Source: Achromobacter sp. MYb9
Lineage (GTDB): Bacteria > Pseudomonadota > Gammaproteobacteria > Burkholderiales > Burkholderiaceae_B
Reading direction: 5' to 3'
DNA length: 64,000 nucleotides
Assembly (NCBI RefSeq): GCF_002975275.1
Contig: NZ_PCOQ01000006.1
Location: 1-64,000, forward strand
The notes under the pieces were generated by a model that was not told where the DNA came from, did not search any database, and was given only the letters and a program-made list of their open reading frames with translations. The translations under genes were made by a program, and so were the position numbers. Below, piece after piece: positions 61,405 through 64,000 of this stretch; position 1 is the stretch's first letter; each line of letters starts with the position of its first letter.

Positions 61405-62511
61405 CTAATCCGTGGTTTTCAAAACGGACGGCAGCAGCAGCCATCCCGGCCGGCGCCAGGAGACCAGCCGCGCATACAGCCAGATGTAGACGCTGGCGAA
61501 CACTACGAGGCTGGCGCCGAGCGCCCACGCGTTGTCCCACCAGATCGTGGCCGGCACCAGGCCGATCAGCGCCAGCACCCACATGTAGGGCGACGCCATC
61601 GCATTGCACAACGCGGGCACCGCATGACGGCGGCCGCGGCTGAACGTCACGCGGACCAGCCGGCGGAATACCAACTGATGCAGGTGCAAGGCATCCGGCT
61701 GATCGACCGGGACGCCGCGCTTGAAGCGCCGGCGCCAGATCGAAAAGCCGGTTTCGAATACGGGGTAGAACAGCACGGCCAGCGCGTAGAACGGCGACAC
61801 CGACGGATTGCGGACCACCAGCAGCACGGCCAGTTCAGCCAGCATGAAGCCCAGGAAGTACGCGCCGCCGTCACCCAGGAACACGCGTCCGAACGGGAAG
61901 TTCCAGACCAGGAAGCCCAGGGTGGCCGACGCCAATGCGGCCGAAATCAGGAAGATCGGCACGTCGCCCACTTGCATGGCCACCAGGCTGATCGACACCG
62001 CCATCAAGGTGGCGACCATGCCGGCCAGGCCGTTCATGCCGTCCACGATGTTCAGCGCATGCGTACAGCCGCCCACCGCGAACATGGTGAACAGCAGCGA
62101 CACCGGCCAGAACGACAGGACGTAGTCCACCGGCGCCATGCCGACACGGCTGACGCCGCCCAGCAGCCACCAGGCGATGGCCGCCGACAGGAAGGCCGCC
62201 AGCAAACGCTTGCTGGCGCCGATATCTTTTGTGATGTCTTCCAGCAGGCCGGCCACGAACACCGGCAACGCGGCGACGAACAACGCCGGCCACAACCACG
62301 TCAGTGTCATGTTGGCGGGGCCCAGCACCAGCAGGCCCAGCAAAGTGCCGGCAAGCACGGCCAGGCCGCCGACGCGCGGCGTGGCGCGGGAATGGTTTGC
62401 TTGCGGCTTGTTCAGATCGCTGTCGCCGGTAAACCGGCCGTGCCAGCGCTCCGACCACACGATGAGTCCGCCCACCATGAACGCGACCACGCAGATATAC
62501 AGCCAGGTCAC
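61405..62511 (-). CDS. Polyprenyl-phosphate sugar-1-phosphate transferase (WecA/WbpL family)
   Basis: A 368-aa membrane protein with about 10-11 spans that starts repeat-unit synthesis by moving an N-acetylhexosamine phosphate onto undecaprenyl phosphate. It shows SRATPRVGGLAVLAG, NIVDGMNGLAG (Asp-rich catalytic region), GRVFLGDGGAYFLGF and the cytoplasmic LHLHQLVFRR of the MraY-like superfamily. It is the first gene of the cluster; a promoter with an embedded palindrome lies 60-90 bp upstream. The sugar donor cannot be fixed by sequence. Confidence 0.88.
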   Translation of the reverse strand: MTWLYICVVAFMVGGLIVWSERWHGRFTGDSDLNKPQANHSRATPRVGGLAVLAGTLLGLLVLGPANMTLTWLWPALFVAALPVFVAGLLEDITKDIGASKRLLAAFLSAAIAWWLLGGVSRVGMAPVDYVLSFWPVSLLFTMFAVGGCTHALNIVDGMNGLAGMVATLMAVSISLVAMQVGDVPIFLISAALASATLGFLVWNFPFGRVFLGDGGAYFLGFMLAELAVLLVVRNPSVSPFYALAVLFYPVFETGFSIWRRRFKRGVPVDQPDALHLHQLVFRRLVRVTFSRGRRHAVPALCNAMASPYMWVLALIGLVPATIWWDNAWALGASLVVFASVYIWLYARLVSWRRPGWLLLPSVLKTTD

Positions 62512-62571
62512 AGAATCACCTCTGGTTGGTCTATCGAGACAGGCCCGCCATTATCGGAGGCAGGTGTAACG

Positions 62572-62601
62572 CCCATATATGGGAGGGATAAGGAAGTGCA
62601 A
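62572..62601 (-). promoter_or_regulatory. Promoter of the polysaccharide cluster with overlapping palindrome
   Basis: On the minus strand TTGCAC (62596-62601), 16-bp spacer, TATATG (62574-62579). The perfect 12-bp palindrome CCCATATATGGG (62572-62583) covers the -10, a good position for a repressor. The remaining 62602-62852 shows no gene or clear repeat. Confidence 0.5.
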
Positions 62602-62852
62602 TTCACGGGCACGAAACGTAACACCCCGAGCCGGGCCGTTCGTCCACAGCCAGACCGCTGGTTGAAGGGGGCTGTTGCAACGAAACCGCGGGTGCGCGGA
62701 AGGACGGATTTCATGCGGTGATTGTAGAGCTTTCCGTCAGGCAACACCCGAAATATCCCAGGGAAAACGCGGAGACCGCCATAGGGAGGAAACGCTCCAG
62801 GCCAACCGGCTCCGGCATATCTTGCAACAAAATAGGGACGGATTGATTCAGG

Positions 62853-63001
62853 ACAAAAAAAAGCCCGAGATCGTGAGATCTCGGGCTAAATCCACCAAAG
62901 GAGGAGGGTGGAGGAGACAACCGTGGCATGTTGGGAGCTGGCCTTCTGCTCGCTACGCGTTCGGGGTTTTGCACCGCGCCGACTGCGTTTCAACATCCGA
63001 T
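62853..63001 (-). ncRNA. Candidate small RNA with anti-Shine-Dalgarno hairpin loop
   Basis: A transcription unit of about 149 nt defined by a near-consensus promoter (63008-63036) and a perfect intrinsic terminator (AGCCCGAGATC / GATCTCGGGCT, 62862-62887, then eight T on the minus strand). Just before the terminator a hairpin TCCACC / GGTGGA (62891-62912) exposes the loop CTCCTCCTTT, which is complementary to Shine-Dalgarno sequences and matches the 16S rRNA 3' end core CCTCCTTT. A second CTCC lies beside it. A 36-codon frame runs through it (62886-62996) but would be almost leaderless. It is not a family I recognise. Confidence 0.6.
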
Positions 63002-63007
63002 GAGTGA

Positions 63008-63036
63008 ATAGTACCGAGGTTTTTTGTGCGATGCAA
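63008..63036 (-). promoter_or_regulatory. Near-consensus sigma-70 promoter of the candidate small RNA
   Basis: Minus-strand TTGCAT (63031-63036), 17-bp spacer, TACTAT (63008-63013), preceded by an A/T-rich stretch resembling an UP element. Predicted start about 63001. Confidence 0.7.
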
Positions 63037-63290
63037 GAATTTTTTTAATCTCTTTGGAAGGCGCGTTTTCGCGTTGCATTTTCGCCGCAAATTCCGGCAG
63101 CACCCCCTGGAGACCCGCGGCTATCAACGACCTTGCCGAAAAAAGGGTTTTTGCCAAACGGGTAAACCCATTGCGGACTAACCCTAGACGGTATCGGGTA
63201 ATCCCACCCTGTTATTTGCACCGTATTGGTGCGCCTTGCACCAGCATGCGGCCGAATTTGCGCACTGCAACATTTCGGCTACAGGCCCTG
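63037..63290. other. Non-coding region between coq7 and the small RNA promoter
   Basis: About 250 bp of lower GC content than its surroundings. It contains a small hairpin TGGTGC / GCACCA (63227-63243) downstream of coq7 and no supportable gene. Confidence 0.45.
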
Positions 63291-63968
63291 TCAGATCCAG
63301 TAAGCCGTCGTCGTCATCACCTTGGACATCGCCCGCATTGCGGCCTTTACGGGGCCTGGCAGGGGCACGCCCCCTGCCCGCTCGGCGCTGGCGCGGTGCT
63401 CGGCTTCGTCGTCCTTCATCTTGCGAACGATCTCGCGCGATCGCTCATCGTGCACCGGCAAGGTGCGTAGATGCTCTTCCAGATGCGCCTCTACCTGGCG
63501 TTCGGTCTCGGCCATGAAACCAAGGTTGCGGGGAACGCCCGCATAACTGGCCAGCACGCCCAGGGCAAACGAACCGGCGTACCAGACCGGATTGAGCAAG
63601 CTGGGCCGGCTGCCCAGCTCGGTCAGGCGCTCGTTGCACCACACCAGGTGGTCGACTTCCTCGGAGGCCGCGTTCAGCAGTAGTGCCCGCGGCGCGGCTT
63701 CGCGGCAAACCGACGCCTGCCCGCGGTATAGCGCCTGCGCGCAGATCTCGCCCACATGGTTCACGCGCATCAGGCCGGCCGCATGCCGCTTTTCCTGCGC
63801 GGACAGGGCGGTAAGCGGTTCTTCGGCTCTGGCCGGGTACGGCCTGCTGGCGGTCGCGCTGTTGGACAGCACCCTCAGTGCGCGGTCCGCTTCGGCCAGC
63901 AACGCATCCAGGGGGCTGGTCCGGCGCAGGAAAGAAACGGGGCCGGATTTTGACAGGGCGGTGGACAT
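63291..63968 (-). CDS. coq7: 2-polyprenyl-3-methyl-6-methoxy-1,4-benzoquinol hydroxylase (Coq7)
   Basis: Di-iron monooxygenase for the C6 (last) hydroxylation of ubiquinone synthesis, used in place of UbiF by many betaproteobacteria. The 225-aa protein has the four-helix iron ligands: [16 protein letters not shown] (Glu), [10 protein letters not shown] (ExxH), [14 protein letters not shown] and MKDDEAEHR (ExxH). The ATG at 63968 is preceded by AAGGAG; an in-frame TTG two codons earlier lacks better support. Confidence 0.93.
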   Translation of the reverse strand: MSTALSKSGPVSFLRRTSPLDALLAEADRALRVLSNSATASRPYPARAEEPLTALSAQEKRHAAGLMRVNHVGEICAQALYRGQASVCREAAPRALLLNAASEEVDHLVWCNERLTELGSRPSLLNPVWYAGSFALGVLASYAGVPRNLGFMAETERQVEAHLEEHLRTLPVHDERSREIVRKMKDDEAEHRASAERAGGVPLPGPVKAAMRAMSKVMTTTAYWI

Positions 63969-64000
63969 GGGCAACTCCTTGGCGAAACAGGCGCCACACA

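Noticed and set aside
62711..62974. 87-codon minus-strand frame across the small RNA terminator
   Set aside because: It reads through a strong intrinsic terminator and has no ribosome site.

Overview
The window is a dense, GC-rich chromosomal stretch typical of an Alcaligenaceae betaproteobacterium. The gene order (rsmD-coaD-ferredoxin; TPR protein-lolB-ispE-tRNA-Gln-prs-rplY-pth-ychF; coq7), the Bug-type solute receptor beside a CoA-transferase and the homogentisate genes point to Achromobacter or a close Bordetella relative. This is inferred from gene content and order; no database was searched. No rRNA, IS element, prophage or CRISPR array was seen.

Layout. 1-6.4 kb: secreted phospholipase C, then ftsY diverging from rsmD-coaD-fdx-benE-like. 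6.5-9.3 kb: AsmA-family protein coupled to a stand-alone MOSC N-terminal domain protein. 9.7-11.8 kb: MFS drug exporter with its MarR regulator and a perfect palindromic operator. 11.8-16.1 kb: LysR regulator diverging from a CoA-transferase / MDR oxidoreductase / Bug receptor operon. 16.2-26.9 kb: housekeeping block (ychF, CPBP protease, pth, rplY, prs, tRNA-Gln, ispE, lolB, TPR protein, mutM) with a chemoreceptor gene set between ispE and lolB.

27.0-33.9 kb: aromatic catabolism. An MBL-fold protein, a FAD hydroxylase with a small DUF2783 partner (best read as 3-hydroxyphenylacetate hydroxylase MhaA/MhaB) and a LysR regulator precede hmgA and fahA, giving a route 3-hydroxyphenylacetate -> homogentisate -> maleylacetoacetate and fumarylacetoacetate -> fumarate + acetoacetate; the isomerase is not in the window. 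33.9-36.9 kb: membrane acyltransferase and an LTA-synthase-like phosphoglycerol transferase. 37.2-42.7 kb: uronic acid utilisation (GntR/FCD regulator, uronate dehydrogenase, sugar lactonase, three-part TRAP transporter) with a strong promoter and a GTACG-N4-CGTAC operator. 42.7-47.8 kb: two-component system with a PAP2 phosphatase, a GlcD/D2HGDH-type FAD oxidase and a degenerate biotin-carboxylase-like protein.

48.1-62.5 kb: sugar-phosphate genes (pgm, pgi) converge on a long minus-strand surface polysaccharide cluster: WecA/WbpL-like initiating transferase, WbpO/TviB-type dehydrogenase and WbpP/TviC-type epimerase (GalNAc-uronate synthesis), MurJ-like flippase, four GT4 glycosyltransferases and an asparagine-synthase-type amidotransferase that probably amidates the uronic acid. 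62.5-64.0 kb: a candidate small RNA gene with near-consensus promoter, perfect intrinsic terminator and a hairpin loop carrying an anti-Shine-Dalgarno sequence, then coq7.

The most promising undescribed items are the anti-SD small RNA (62853-63001), an apparent transcription attenuator whose U-tract abuts the Shine-Dalgarno of the chemoreceptor gene (23354-23472), the degenerate biotin carboxylase, and the MBL-fold protein that has lost half of its metal-binding motif within the aromatic-degradation cluster.
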